DNA of 64,000 nucleotides from Dactylonectria macrodidyma (GCA_020744425.1 JAGMUV010000004.1:2356001-2420000), one strand, 5' to 3'. Shown: positions 1-13,178, counted from the stretch's first letter. Notes: a model not told the origin generated them from the sequence alone. Program-made: numbers and translations.

Positions 1-901
1 GGACTAGCTGGAAATGCGTCTTGGCGTTGAATGGCGGCTCGCGGGCGCAGAGCTCGTAAATGATGCAGCCAAGGGACCAAATGTCCGACTTGAGGGTGTA
101 CTTCTCGGCGGCACAGATCTCGGGCGACATGTAGAATGGTGTGCCAACGTATGTGGAGGCGAAGTCGTGGGACTTGATCATCTTGGAGAGACCAAAGTCG
201 CCCAACTTGACAGAGTTGTCCTCGCCCAGAAAGACTGACGCAGTGTTAGTAGCGTGACTCTTGTTATGGCTTGGAGTAGGGATTCAGTGGACTCACCATT
301 CTCTGGCTTCAGATCTCTGTGTAGGATTGTCATGGTTCCGGACGGCACCTTGGGGTGATCCGAAGCGTTTCCTTGTACCAATCCCAAAACATTACCGCCA
401 ACCTCTGGGGGGTCGACACCATAGTGACATCGGTAAAGAGCCATAACAAGCTGGCTAAAGATGCTCCAAACGAAGCTCTCCTGGGCGCGTTGGCCCTTGA
501 GCGAAAGATCCTTGATCACGCGGCCCAGATCGCCGTTCCCGCAGTACTCCATGTAGAGGTGAAGGTCCTGGCTGACCTTGAGGTGCTCGCGGTGGTAGTA
601 GGCGACGATGTTGTCGTGGCGAAGGTGGGAGAGAATCTGGAACTCGGCGTGAAGCTGCTCGCGCTCCTTCTGCGACATGCGGAGGTACGAGATTTCCTTG
701 CGGCACATGATGAAGCCGTCGACCCTGCGGCGAACTTTGCGGATGATGCCAAAGGAGCCATGGCCTGCGAACGTGAAGAGACGCAACAAGTCAGCTTCGA
801 TATGCAGAGAGGCGCAAGCAAATTTGCCATTGCCATCGCAAGAGAGGCTGTAGTAACTTACCAATCTTCTCCAACGTTTCGTATTTATCTTCGGAAGACA
901 T
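1..901 (-). CDS. nimA: NIMA-type serine/threonine protein kinase (5' part; C-terminus beyond window)
   Basis: Mitotic-entry kinase of the NIMA/NEK family. Exons on the minus strand are 901-862, 764-297 and 234 to the window edge; frames join exactly. The glycine loop GHGSFG is at residues 14-19, the ATP-binding lysine (CRKEI) at K36, the catalytic loop HRDLKPEN at 162-169 and DFG at 182-184. A GTPFYMSPE activation-segment end follows. About 25 residues rich in Gly, Asp and Pro sit between the helix ending ALYRCHYG and HRD; from general knowledge, fungal NIMA proteins have such an insertion. The window cuts the gene inside the kinase C-lobe, so the coiled-coil and PEST-rich tail of the family cannot be seen. 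The ATG at 901 gives a short MSSEDKYE leader before the kinase fold. Family assignment is firm; the nimA/nim-1 symbol rests on this resemblance. Confidence 0.9.
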
Positions 902-1657
902 GATGATGTGATTCACGGTCAATAACCGTCGTGACTCTTAACCCATGCAGCGATCGCTTGTCTGGTAACTTGCACCGGCGGCGTTCACGAAGACGGAGCT
1001 GGTTCGGGTATCGTTGAATGTATGAAAGGCGAGAGAACGGCTCATAAAGAAAACAAAAAACACGCAAGACAGAAAATCCCTGCTGTTGTTAGTAGTAGCG
1101 AAGCCCGGTTGTTTGTTGCTTGAGGTCGGAGGAAGAGAAAGAGAGCGGTGGAGAGTCACGGTGCTTGAGGTTTGATGGTCGTGCACCAGCGGACCCTTGT
1201 TCGCTTCGTCGTGCCATGGCGGATGCTCATTGGAAAGTAAACAGCTAGCCCACAGCGAGCCGGGTGCCATGGCAACGCCCTAAAGTGCACTAATTTAGTG
1301 TCAAGGCGGTCACCTAAAAGGTCACCCAAATGTGTGCCGGAGAAGAGCCGGCGGTGGCCTTATCGATAAGAATCCGACGGACGGAGATAACATGACGTCG
1401 TTCCGGGATGTGGGGCAAAACAGGGACGTGGGGCCGGTGATTGGCTGCGGCCGGAAGTCCGATCCATGATGGCGACTTTTTGGAGGGGCTTTTGGAGGGG
1501 TTCGAGTGCTGAAGCTGCTTTGATAATCAGCATCGAGTCCAATGAGCGCCAAAGAGAGGCAATGAGCCGTCCGGGGATATATATGTAAATCGTGTTTCTA
1601 TCCCCCAATCCTTGTTCCATACAAAAACCCACATTTTAAAGCCCACCTCCTCCCATC
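902..1657. other. Divergent promoter region, NIMA kinase / ankyrin-BTB gene
   Basis: This 756-bp gap separates two divergently transcribed genes. It holds their upstream and leader sequences. An AT-rich stretch with TATATAT around 1577-1585 lies about 75 bp before the BTB start codon and could serve as its TATA element. No further gene is visible. Confidence 0.6.
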
Positions 1658-3822
1658 ATGGTCCTCCGAAAGGACGAGCTCGAGGGCACGCTCGCCCAGG
1701 AGGCCATCCTCATCAAGAGCGGCGTGCTTCGGGATGAGAACCCGCTCGACGACAGCCCCGAGTTTGTTGAGTTCCTGGCTGCCTGCCGCCACGGCGATCT
1801 AAGGACCTGTCAAGAGCTCATCGGTCGGGGCGTCAACATCAACGGCAAGGACAGCTTCGACTACACGCCCCTGATCATTGTAGGTAGCTACACCTAAAGG
1901 CCGGAGGTGTCGGAGATAACGAAGATGGATGAATGAGACTTGAGATGAGAACAGGATTCTGACAATGAGACAGGCTAGTCTTTGTGGACATTACGAACTT
2001 GTTCAGCTTTTACTAGAAGCCGGTATGTTGTCATATTTCACAGATCGTATTCTCTTTCATCCTGTTATCTGCCATACCCGTCGTCTCAACTAAGAGAATG
2101 AGACTGGTGCAACTTCACCTCAGTTGAGACTCACACGCTCTATCTCCAGGTGCCCTCGCCGAGCGCAATACTTTCCAGGGCGAGCGCTGCATCTACAACG
2201 CCCTGAACGACCGCATCCGCAACCTCCTCCTACAGTACGACTTTTCCAAGTCCACCGACCCCTACGTCTACTGGACCACCCACATCTCCACGCTCCTGGG
2301 AAGGGTCACGCCCAGGACGTCCGACGTTGCACTCATCGCCAACAACCGCTCCTTCGAGGTGCACAAGTTCCTGCTCGCCTCCCGCTCGCCCTACTTTCAC
2401 AGGAAGCTCACCGCCGCTCCCGGCACGCCGACGCTGAAGCTCGCCGACGCGATCCCGCCAGAAGCGTTTCAGATTGTGTTAAGGTATTTGTATCTTGGTG
2501 AGGTACCTCGAGATCTCGCTCCGCAAACGGGCTCATCTTCGGAAGAAGACATTATCAAGGGCTTGGATAAGATCAGCAAGCAACTCGAGGTTGAACAGCT
2601 ATGGGAAGCCATTCTAGCAGGGTCAGACAGGCGGCTTGCCCGCCAACGGTACCAAGACGAGGTCGAGCGAGCAAGGGGCCAGATGGACAACTTCTTCAAG
2701 ACCAGTGTCAAGGGCCACAAGATGGTCGTTGACACGGATCGTGTAAAGGATGTCAAGTGGAAATACGATAATACCATATTCGCTGATGTGCTACTACGCG
2801 CAGACGAACCGACTGCCGAGGTCGAGGATCTACCTAACCCAGTAGAAGTTGCCTCAACTATTCCTATCGGCCCAGCCGCTAGCCGCGGTGAATCTTCAAA
2901 GAAGAGACAGTCCGTTCTATATCCTGCGCACAAGGGCATGCTCATACGCAGCGAGTACTTCGCGAAGATGTTTTCAGGCGACTTCGTCGAGTCGCAACGT
3001 ACCGACCACTTGCGCGTCGTCACCGTCGACTGCACACCAGCCGTTCTCGAAATCATTCTTTCCTTCTTATATACTGAAACAGTTGTGTGTCCACTCGAAC
3101 ATGCCCTAGACCTGCTCTACGCCGCCGATATGCTGTTCCTCGACAACCTCAAGACGAAAGCCGCGGTTGCCATCAGCACGCTCGGCAGCGGCACGACAAG
3201 TGCTCTTGTCGACCGGACACATTCCAATGACCCCGCTACTGAAGACGACCGAACAGTAAACGGCCAGGACGAAGGACTGGAGATGGAGCCTATTAACATC
3301 TACGATGTCATACACGCGGCGTGGGACCTGAGTGTGCAACGCTTGGAGGAGTTCGCAGCAAGGTATCTTGCGTATCGCCTTGAGGACTACATCGACGAGC
3401 TGGAATTCCAAGAGCTCATCAATGAGAGTGCTCAGCGTCTGCGTTCGCGTGAGGAAACTGACACAATCGAACTGCTCGACGACATTCGGTATTACCTTTC
3501 AGACCGATTTCGCCTGCGATTCGAGGACGCAGGTTTGGATGAGATGATGGACGAAGAAGGAGAAATCGAAGCCGAGCTCGCAGCAGCGTTGGCTGAACAG
3601 GCGATATCTGCTGGCAGCGATGCACCCGCGACAGTCCCGGAGATGAATGGGGCCTCGAATGGTGTCAACGGCGAAAGTGAGGACGCGGATGCCCAAAAGC
3701 ACGGAGTACGCACACTTGACGGCGAAGTCGCTGAGGACGAATTCGCGTCAGATGCTATCAATTATCAGATTCTGCTCGGAAAGATTGATGCCATGCTGGA
3801 CCGGCTCAAGCTCGACGCTTGA
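1658..3822 (+). CDS. Ankyrin-repeat and double BTB/POZ domain protein
   Basis: 647-residue protein from exons 1658-1879, 1974-2022 and 2150-3822. The N-terminal 100 residues hold an ankyrin-like pair (AACRHGDLRTCQELIGRG, then GHYELVQLLLEAGA) that is only continuous after splicing out both introns, which supports the model. A first BTB fold begins near residue 146 (SDVALIANNRSFEVHKFLLA) and a second near 305 (NTIFADVLLRAD, then HKGMLIRSEYFAKMF). The C-terminal 120 residues are acidic. The order ankyrin-BTB-BTB matches the ABTB1/Btb3 family, whose members act as substrate adaptors for Cul3 ubiquitin ligases; that role is inferred from the family. It is transcribed convergently with choline kinase. 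Confidence 0.9.
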
Positions 3823-4215
3823 ACTCATCTTTTGGCGTGTCATTTCCAGCATATTTTCAACAGTTGCACGCACCCATGTGTCGGCCTGTTGACGAGCATC
3901 TAGATCAAATCTATGAGGAATCAATTACGAATAGATAAAAATTGAGAATTGTTTGACCATTTTCTTTATCAAATTTTTCTTTCAGATTTGGATATATATG
4001 TTATAAGTGGAGTGACAAGGTAGGTATCAGACGAGTCGTAGGCCTTGGTCTGACGTGATAATCTGACAATCTTTCTCACGATGGTTGAGTATCGGCGTGT
4101 TTCGTTCCATCCCATCGCTGGCCAGACCGCAAAACACCTCAGTCATCAGCATACTTGCCCTGAGCTCACAATTCTCCAAGCGCATTCGTCCCAAGTCTCC
4201 ACACATGGCTGCCAC
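3823..4215. other. Convergent 3' intergenic region
   Basis: About 390 bp between two stop codons. AT-rich around 3900-4010, consistent with 3' untranslated and polyadenylation sequence for both genes. No gene seen. Confidence 0.5.
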
Positions 4216-7012
4216 TTAGTGATCGACAATCTTCAACTGTGCTTGCAAGGATTTGGGCAACTCCTCACGCTTAACCAACCCGATTTGCACGCAGTCACCC
4301 CAGAAGAACATGGCTCGGTCCTGAGTATATCGTAGGTAGTCAAACTCATCTGGACCCACATCTTCCTCTACGACTGCGGGATCGAGGCCAGGGACCTTTG
4401 CCTGAACAATACCCCACGCAACCCACTGGACGTGGTTGGCGGGACGCCACAGCCTTGTCTCCTCCAACAGTTCTCGCACGCGCTGGTCGCTCTGCTCCTC
4501 ATTGGCGCGCTCTGCGGCAGTCCATCCACCTGGGGGAACGCGCGCATCAAGCATGAAGTCAACGATGGAGTTTGAGCTGGGGCCAGGATGAGCTTGAACG
4601 AGGGGTGTCGAGGCACCACTGGAGAGGCTGCCATCTGAAGGTGGCAGCATAGGGGTTGAGTTGTTGTTTGCCGGGAATCGAGGTCGGTGATCGACGTAGG
4701 CCTTGATGCATCGCTTCTGCTCCTCCACGGTCGGATAGCGACGCTCACTGCAAGCGAATGGAGCAGTGGCATCATGGTAGTTGTAAGTCCACTCTGTAAA
4801 GTGGTTCGCAAACTCAATACCCGGAGGGTTCGGGCCCGCGTATTCAAAGTCGATGACGATGAGCTGTTTGTGCTGGTTTGCTGGCTGGAGCAGGGGCGAC
4901 TTCTCGTCATCCGGACGAACTCGAAGGATGTTACCGTATTGCGTCTATCGGGGATGTTATTATCAGCAAATCGGGCAATGAAGGATGGGATTCTCTTACA
5001 TCACTGTGGGCAAAGACAAGCCTGTTGTTGATATCCTTCCGGCTCTTGTAGTGACTCTCAAGGTAAGCGCGGTATTTGAGCACGACTTCCTTGAATTGAG
5101 GCCATGGCGCACCACACACGTAGCCGTGGTTCTTCCATGAATGAAGGACGGATTCATAGTTGGTAGGTTGTGTTTCCTTTTCGAATTCACTGTCCAGGAA
5201 GGTGGTGATCCGGTCGACATTATCCAGCCATTGATCCCAGTTTCTCCACACATTTGGCCCATTCTGCCTCTCATGGGGTAGCAGTTCGATGCCCTCGTGG
5301 AGCTCTCGCATACGCTTGGCAATCTGCTTAGATATGTACTGATCGCGAAGATCTAGCGGCGTCAATGTGATCGCGTTGAAGAACTGTTCAAAACGCCCAT
5401 TCTGGAAAGTGCCGAGCAAACGAGGTCCGATTCTCTTTCGTGCAAGCCTCTGCAAGACCTGCAATTCATTCTCACGATCGATGAGATGCTCGACTTGGGG
5501 CCCATAGATGCGAAGAAGAATTTTTGGCGGGGGAGCCTTGCCATCAAGCTCAGCCATGTTAGAAGGGGGGCTCACAACGTAGACAGCGTTGGTCAGAGCA
5601 CCACTCAAACGCTCAACGGAAATGCCGTCACCATCTCCCAGCGGGATTCGCCTCCACCCCTTGAGTCTCAAGGTATGGGTGATACGAATTATCTCGTTCT
5701 TAAAGCTTAGCCAAGCCTCACGCTCTTTGTCAGTCTTGGCTTCGGACTCCGAAGTCGGGTCTTCCGAGCCTGCAGCGCCGCCACCGTAGCTCATAGCCTT
5801 GGAGTTATCAAGCCAAGCATCGCAACTGGGAACAATGGCATCCCCATCCACGTAGTCTGTGTCTGATGATGCCGCACGTAGCGAGCCTCGCGAGTTGGAT
5901 TTGCGGTGTCGAGGGCGCATCAATTTAGGGCTAAAGTGCGGGACTGAATTGAATCCCATATGCGCCATGGAGTCCTCGAGAATGCGCTGGAGGCGATCGA
6001 AGGAGATGTCGCTTGATTGGGAGTCGACAGACTCCGACCGGGTACGGGATTTCTTAGACTGGTCCTGGTCCTGGTCCTGATCCTGGCGTGCAACACGCTC
6101 GTTGTCTTGCCCATTCTCTTGAGGAGGGGATTTGGACTTGCGCCGGCGGGCCTTTGGCTTCCGGGCCAAAGCCTTGCGTTTCTCATGCTCCAACCAGTCG
6201 TTGACCTGAGCGAGCAGCTTCTCACTGTAGTACTGGCGACGATGACTGTGATGCTGGGGGGGGTTGGCCGGTTCCTCTTGGTGGCGAATAGACGAAGAGC
6301 TCTCACTAAGCGAAGACCGAGAGGAGCTATTGGGAAGCTGAGATGGAGGAAGCTTTCCACTCAAGCGGCGCTTAGGGCCTGCAGGAAACTGTCTCATGGG
6401 CTGGGACTCATCCTCGAGCAGTTGAATCTCTGGCTCAGTGTTGGCAATCTGCACAGCTGTTTTCCATGTTAGTTCCATCCTAACATTCCAAGGCACGGGT
6501 TCATGGACAAAATCCATTTCTTGGCAGTGAACACGTGGGGTTGCAAAATGACGATGAGACGAAACTTGAAAAGGAAAGGGAGCCACGAGCGAGAAGACAC
6601 TCACTTGAGGGTCGGGCATGGCCGCGAATTCCGGCTGTAATCTCACCAAATAGGTGTGACACTGCTCAGTGTGACCACATCATGGCATGGCATGCCACCA
6701 CACTGGTGATAAGACGTGCCAGGGTCCCAACCCGTTGGTTGCCAAGCTCAACAATCGCGACTGGCTGGAGTTGAACAGGGCTCACGGCTCAGCGCAGGGC
6801 AGGGGGAGTGCGGGCGGGTAAGGGACTGAACCGGACCAGAAGTAACCCTTGAACAAGGGACGTATAGGTATGCGAAACTTTCGAAACGTACCTTTGAGAG
6901 AGCCGCTGGAGGGCGGCGGGCGGTCGCCGTCGTCTTCGCTCTTGAGGGCCGAGCGCAGTGGCAGATGGTGTCCACTGCCCGACGCGGGGTTAGGCGAGGG
7001 CACCGCAGACAT
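4216..7012 (-). CDS. Choline kinase (choline/ethanolamine kinase family)
   Basis: Phosphorylates choline, the first step of the Kennedy pathway to phosphatidylcholine. Exons on the minus strand are 7012-6892, 6456-5000 and 4944-4216, giving 768 residues with phases that close exactly. The Brenner kinase motif HSDTQYGN (524-531) is formed only by joining exons 2 and 3 across a 55-nt intron, which confirms that splice. The metal-binding IDFEYAGPNPPG motif follows at about 557-568. The N-terminal 300 residues are disordered, with a DQ repeat near 6056-6080. The C-terminal lobe has a Ser/Pro-rich insertion. The first intron is long (435 nt); an alternative ATG at 6649 lies inside it, but the short exon starting MSAVPSPNPASG joins cleanly to the conserved AVQIANTEPEIQ segment. 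Confidence 0.92.
6056..6080 (-). repeat. 6-bp microsatellite coding for a DQ repeat
   Basis: Four near-perfect GGTCCT/GATCCT units on the plus strand encode alternating Asp-Gln in the disordered N-terminal part of choline kinase. It is likely to vary in length between strains. Confidence 0.7.
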
Positions 7013-8345
7013 GATGGACGAGCAGTCGATTAAACCTAGAAGAAGCCGATTTTGCTGACAATTGCTAGAGAAAAGTGGGAGAAAAAGAAACGCGGTGAAG
7101 GGTAAGGTGAGTGAATGAGTGAGTCAAGACGGATTGAGAAGTTGAGATGCAGGTTGCCACATGCAGACGGGATGCAGGAGACAGCGCCAGGTCGTTCTTT
7201 CCCCCCCCCGCGCAACAAAGACTCCGAGGTTGGTAGTGCGGCGGAAAGTGGAAAGGCAGGGTCGCGAAAAGCAAGGGACGTGGATGTGCGAATGCGCTTA
7301 TCAGGACGCCGGGGGGTTTTCAGAGGGCTAGTCGGTTTGTTGCCGTTAGCACAAGCACGATAAGGGACGGATATTCGGCTTGTTGGTAACCTAGGTGCAT
7401 ACGAATAGGTATTAGGTACAGGACAAGACGAAATTGATTCAAACAAGAGGCAGCCACAGACGGAACTACCCAAGGGGGAAGGAGACATCCTAAATACCCC
7501 CATGCCAGAAAAAAATTGTTGACGCACACAAGAGACACAGAGCCCACCCAAACAGCAGGTCCTCCTACATCACAAATTAACCACATGATCTCAAGTACGA
7601 AAATCAGCCCCCTCGACCAACCGGGCTTCAGCTGGAGATGCGTAACCAGGGAAGCAAACGGGACAAGGGACGTCACCGTTACCGTCGTCAGCACCGAGCC
7701 GGAACCGCCACCCTTGTCCCGGATTTCCACTTGCCTGGGACCAAACAAAGGCCACGGCTAAAAGGCCGACCCAAGTGCGTGCAATGGTGCATCTACGCCG
7801 CAGTTGGTTGGTTGGGTTTGGGGTTGAGAAGGCCAATAGCTCCCCGCGACAACGCCCATGACAACCCGGAGCACCTTCATCCTGTCCCCCATGGAGACCC
7901 TTGGAGGCTCTTGGAGGGGGCCTGTGCAAAGGCCAGGTTCTCACATGGGTTGACAGGGAGTGTCATGGAGCAGATGGAGCATCATGGAGCCTGGCCACGC
8001 CCGAAGCCACCTCTGGAAATCGCCCTCGTGACGTAATCTCAGGTGGCTAGTGACGCTAATCTTCTTCCAGATGCTCTCGGTCACGCTTTTTGGCAGTGTC
8101 TCACATGCACTGAGAAGGGGTTCTAGGCCCTGGAATGCCTCTCTGGAATGTGGCGCTTTTCCTCGAGTGGCCAAGTGTACTAAGGTATGACCCCTACCGT
8201 GCACTCCACTCTGCACAACTTCTCATACGTTGTCACCCGTTTTGTCCCGTTTGCTCCCGGAGTTTGGCCTGACGTTTTAAACTGTTCTTCAATCGGTATG
8301 GCTACCTAGATGGCTGTCTAGTTTCCTCTATGGCATCTTCTAAGC
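7013..8345. other. Intergenic: upstream of choline kinase and downstream of ADH
   Basis: About 1.3 kb with no convincing coding sequence. Open frames here overlap each other on both strands and show no family motifs. The choline kinase leader and promoter should lie in the first few hundred bases; the ADH 3'UTR lies at the far end. Confidence 0.5.
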
Positions 8346-9558
8346 CTACACATGCTTCTCGTTGACCAACACATATCTATATCGCGCCTTGCCTTGTTCC
8401 AAGTCAACGATAGCCTGGTTGGCTTCGCTGAGTGGCCTCGTCTCGATCCAAGGCTGGACTTTCTTCTCGACGGCGAGCTCAAGCATCTCCCTGATGTCCT
8501 CAGGCGATCCAATGGCACTTCCACCCACCTTGATTCCACTTACGATAAGGGTGAATGCATTGATAGGAGGTAGGTTGCCACCATCAGGGGCCCTGTGATC
8601 CTGGTTAGTTTATCCAACGTACTTGCGAGGAGATACAGAAGATAGGCAAAACTTACCCAACCTGGATGAAAGTTCCCTTGACCTTGAGCAAGTTCAGATA
8701 TTGCGACAATGGCATGTCCGAGTTCGAGACTGTGCAGATGATCAAGTCGAGGGTCCGGGCGTTTTTCTTGTCCCAGTCCTCGTCATCCTCCGTCGCAATA
8801 TAAGCGTCGGCTCCGAGTGCAAGCACGCTGTCCTTCTTTGATTTCTTTCGAGAAATTCCAACGACCTTGTCTGCTCCAAGAGCCTTGGCAAACAGAACGG
8901 CAAAGTGGCCCAAACCTCCAACTCCAACGATACCAACTGTTTTTCCTGGTCCACAGCCGTTGTGCTTTAGCGGGGAGAACACTGTGATGCCTCCACAGAG
9001 CATAGGCGCAGCAGCCTCGGATGACAAGCCGTCGGGGATCTTGAAGACGAAATGGCCGTTTGTCCTGTTATAGTCGGCGTAACCACCATAGGATTTTCCC
9101 TCTCCGTTAGGGTAGATGGAGCCGTATGTGTTGACGTTGCCTCGGGCACAGTGATTCTCTAGGCCCTGGGAACACTCGGGGCAATCGGGCTGGAGACAAC
9201 TTCGAGCCTGCGCCCCAACTCCAACGCGATCTCCTACTTCAATTCCCTTCACATTGCTTCCGACACGAACAGCTTTGCCCACAATCTCGTGGCCAACACA
9301 GCAAGCTATTTCCGGAAGAGTTAATTGAACATTCTTAGTAAAGCGCTCTTGAAGGATTTCAAACATACGAAACGGTGTCTCGCCCCAGCCAGAGCGAAGC
9401 GTGTGGAGGTCCGAACCGCAGATACCGCAGTGGGTGACCTGGATGTCAACGTCATCTTCCTCCCACTTCTTGGGCTCGAAGGCTCCCCATTCCATCTTTC
9501 CATTGACGGACTCGGGGTCACGGCCTAGCCAACCTTCGAAGACGTAATCAGTTGCCAT
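8346..9558 (-). CDS. Zinc-dependent alcohol dehydrogenase, cinnamyl-alcohol dehydrogenase/Adh6 type
   Basis: 361-residue medium-chain dehydrogenase/reductase. Exons on the minus strand are 9558-9369, 9305-8657 and 8592-8346. Catalytic zinc ligands are visible in CGICGSDLH (44-52) and GHE (68-70); the GETPFPCCVGHE segment is produced only by removing a 63-nt intron. The structural-zinc cysteines are in the SCLQPDCPEC region, followed by another Cys in ENHC. The dinucleotide fold has GVGGLGHFA. Adh6-type enzymes reduce aldehydes with NADPH, including cinnamaldehydes and fusel aldehydes; the substrate here is not known. A TATA-like CATATAAAC lies about 130 bp upstream of the ATG. An in-frame ATG seven codons upstream (9579) is possible, but the family normally starts near MATDYVFEGW. 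Confidence 0.93.
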
Positions 9559-11506
9559 GGTGTTTGTGTTCTTTGACAATCCCAGTGGTGGGGATTAAGC
9601 AATTATCGATGAGAGTATGGGTTGAATGCGAGGTATGAGTTTCTGGATGTCAAGGAAACTTTGAACAAGAGGGCACCGCCGTGAGAGTTTATATGTCGAA
9701 GATCCGTCGCCCTACGAATGACTCAAGTCGCATTGACCGGACTTAGGACGATGGCATTTTCAGTTTAGATCTGCCGCGATTAGAGCAATAGATACCTCAA
9801 ATCTCGGGGATAGTACTAATGCCGTCGTCATGCCATTTTTTTTTCTCGCATTCTTCTATGATGCAGTTCTAGCTATTCGCAGCTAGTGCCCGAAGTTGAC
9901 GCCGATTCCCTGAGTTACTTGGCTTCTATACCCCACATGTAACCCCCGGCGCATCAGCAAGTTGCATTAGCGGCAACCAAAAACACGGGACAGAACGTCA
10001 TGATAAGCTTTAGAAAACCGCTGTTGAAGACGGGAGGCCGCATGATGTGCCGACTGACAGGATCCTAGTGGATATTGTTGACTGCCGTCTTCGTTGTTCC
10101 AGCTGCCCGAGCCGCAGATATCGGACTTTAGCGTAAGCCAGTTGCATGCCTGCATACACCCGTTGCCAAGCATAGAGGCCCATGCGTTCGTTTTCCATTG
10201 AGACATCTCCCGAATGACCCGAACCAATCGACACGAACCCCCCAGGCAACTACGAACTTGGAGACATGGTCTTGGTATTTCCAAGTGCGCAGCCCTGACG
10301 ATAATTGGATGGCAAAAGGTGAAGTGGAGGAAGGTGGAAGGTGGAAGGTGTCGGAATAGCCTCACCCCCAGTGACCAAACTGTTGTCGATTGGTAAGCCG
10401 CTCTACGATCTACCTTAGCATCATGCCCGACACTCTTCAGTAAGTCTGTCGACAAAGAGGAACACTCAAATAGAATATTTCCTCGTGTCTTCGGTGCCCC
10501 ACCGATAAGATGATGCGCTTGACTTTTAAGTAGTTGACATCCTCTCAGACCATCTCGCCATTCAACCAAATCAGCCCAAACTTCAGTTCGCTGATAAGCT
10601 TATCTTCCTATGGAATTGGGGACTAGTTAGTTCAGAGACTCATCTTGGACTTTCGGAATGCTCATTTATTGACCTAAGAAGGGACGTGAGAATAAACTCG
10701 AGAGTGTCGTGCAGCGATGAACTGAGTCGCAAACAACTGCTGCTTCTAGATACAGATAGTCTCATGTATCACATCCTGTAGAGTTCTCTGCTAGCGGATG
10801 GAATCTATATAAATTAAGTCTGTGCGGTAATTCGCATCTCGATCATCGAGAATTAAGCTTGCTCTGACATGAATGGCTGAGAAATGAACGTCAAGGTCCT
10901 CGACACCACAAACGTTGAAGCTAACAGACAGTCAACAACGTCGACGAAAAGGGCTTCCTTGACCCACCACCTCACCGTTTCTAATGCATAATTACAGCAT
11001 AAACCAGCTGACCAGTCACGGAGCTGCGAACAGTCATTACTGCTTGACGTTGCCAAGTCGCTGCAGTGGCGCTATGCCTCATACATACACCGAGCAAACT
11101 GGTGGGCCTCAGCATTTATCGCCGAGACATCGCCACGGCCTCACCGCTGCGACAGTCACAACATAAGACAACATGGGACATGGATCGTTCTAGGCCAAGG
11201 TGAAGATTTTTCTTCATTTTCCGTTTGCTTCATCCCATGCATTCCTTACACTCGGCCCGTGCCGGGTCTGGTCAGACCTCTTCCCGAAGGAGCTGGCCTC
11301 TATTACTCCACTGTCGGGCGCCGAAACCGTGGGGGCCGCTCAGAATACGGTGCGTGTTAAGGGTCGAGATGCTGGAGCGGACACGACGACTACTCATGCT
11401 CTATTCATTGTCTATCCATGCCTGCCGCGAGATATTACATGATGTCCGCCTGATCAAAACTAAAACACCCCCACGCCGAGAAAGCTGTCGGTGGAACCTC
11501 ATTGAC
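9559..11506. other. Intergenic, ADH promoter side
   Basis: About 1.9 kb without a supported gene. The ADH TATA-like element is at about 9686-9694 (minus strand). The 200-codon minus-strand frame at 9967-10569 has no recognisable motif and is interpreted as chance. The final few hundred bases are probably 3'UTR of the HAD hydrolase. Confidence 0.45.
9686..9694 (-). promoter_or_regulatory. TATA-like element of the alcohol dehydrogenase gene
   Basis: Minus-strand CATATAAAC about 130 bp upstream of the ADH start codon at 9558. Position and composition fit a fungal TATA element; functional status is inferred. Confidence 0.4.
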
Positions 11507-13178
11507 TCAAGACCTCGCTTCGGTCGCTTCATTCACACTCGGATGCGGTGATACATTTCCGCCCGACTCGCCATGATGATGATGTTCCTCTAGCTCCGGT
11601 AGTCTGATATAGCCTTTCGTATGAGACAAGGCGGACAAAAGCCATTCCCGCGACGCCTTCATTCCCTCGTTGTTGAGCGCCCACACGACCGCGTCTACTA
11701 CGTCATCTACAATGACGGCCGGCTTGTGTCGTGGTTCACGCTCTGTAAGTGTCTGCCGCCAGACACCTGTTCGAACTAGGATCGGAATCCACTCCGTACC
11801 ATCTTCGGCACTGAAGTCATTTGCGCCGCGGATGTCACTCTCCGGGTTGTCGCCAATCATGTAGACTCGGCGCAATGGGTGGCACTTGGTGATATCGTGG
11901 TCCTTGTCTGCCTGCCCGCGGTGGCAGGCCATGTCGTGGTAGTATTTGAGGAGCCGGTCGTGAGCATACTTGTAGGTGTGGTTTGACGGCTTACCCATTG
12001 CGTCGAACTGGAGCTCCATTCCATCTGTTGTCGTCGACCACAGCCCCTTGAGTGCCTCCATGAAAGCGCCAGTGCCGAAACGGTTAAGGGGATAGTTGGT
12101 CTTCCACAGAAGATCCATGTTAGATATCCATAATCCAGGTTGGCCGTCTTGCTGCCATCCATTGTTGGGCAGCAACTTATCGCCATTCTTCTTTGACACT
12201 GTGCCGAAGTAGCCTTTGTGCGAAATGAGAAGGTCATGAATGATCTGCGTGTCCACCGACCAATCCCTCGGGTCGTTCCAGATGAAGATTTGGTCAATTT
12301 TCAAGGCATCCGGCGGGAGGTCTGTCGTATAAGGGTCGGCTAAGTTCAGCATTCGCTTTCCATCTGGTAGCGGGACATGTTTTCCATGAAGGCCGTCGTC
12401 AGTGAGCTCAAATGGATACACATCTCTGCAAGCTGCCAAAATATCGCCCGGTGTAACAACGCGTTTAAATCCGTAGCTAAAAAGTGTCAGTTAATGGCAT
12501 CAGAGAGCAAACAAATAGTTAGGCAACTGACTCAAGGGCAATTTGGCGGGCTTGCTCAGGGTGAGAACCCGTGATGAGCACCGTGCCCTCGTTCTTGAGT
12601 GAATCATCCCAGGCACTCATGGGGGTATGCGACAGGATCATCCTCCCGCTTATCGCATCGTCTTGCTTGCCGAGATTCAGGCGCTCTCGTAGCGTGTCAG
12701 CTTTTTTATTCTCGGCCACGCCGCCTCCGTTTGTTAGGAAGACGTATCGTATTCCGTTATTTCGAATCATCTTGATCACCTTCTCGGCCCCCTCCACGCG
12801 ATTCCGTCCCTGGTATAGGACACCATCGATACTACAGTAAGTTAGAAACTTAGGCAAGACTGGGAAAATGTTCAAGTTTCGACAGGAGTCGTGAGGGGCA
12901 GGGCTAAGTGAACAGGTGTGAACGCACTCAAAGGCAAAGGCGAACTCAGAGAACAGCTTGCTCGATGCATCGCTTGGCTCATGAAGTGTCTTAGGATCCA
13001 CTCCGAGCGAAGCCTTGGGTTTTGAAGCCAGGACTGCAGAGCCATGGAACGCTCTTGCACCATGGTGCATGGCACTGGAGCCTCCGAGGCAGCCAGTCAT
13101 GGGCGCTCCAAGGTGAGGCTGCATCGACAAGCGACGCGCAGCAAATCGGCCTTGGCCAACCACGCTGAAGCGTCGCAT
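11507..13178 (-). CDS. Mitochondrial-type HAD-superfamily hydrolase, CECR5/HDHD5 family
   Basis: 506-residue protein from minus-strand exons 13178-12928, 12831-12532 and 12476-11507. The first 50 residues are rich in Arg, Ser and Ala with few acidic residues, like a mitochondrial presequence. HAD motif I, DIDGVLY (D84, D86), is created across the first intron (GA|T). Motif II is in VFLTNGGG. Motif IV is IGDNPESDIRGAN near the C-terminus. The linker and cap show KIDQIFIWNDPRDWS and a LNRFGTGAF stretch, features I associate with the CECR5 branch. The exact substrate of this family is unsettled. The second intron uses a slightly unusual GTCAGT donor, but it alone keeps frame and yields ALDYGFKRVVTPGDIL. 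Followed downstream on the same strand by the unrelated SCO1 promoter side. Confidence 0.9.

Noticed and set aside
9967..10569. 200-codon minus-strand frame
   Set aside because: No motif, poor start context, lies in the ADH upstream region.
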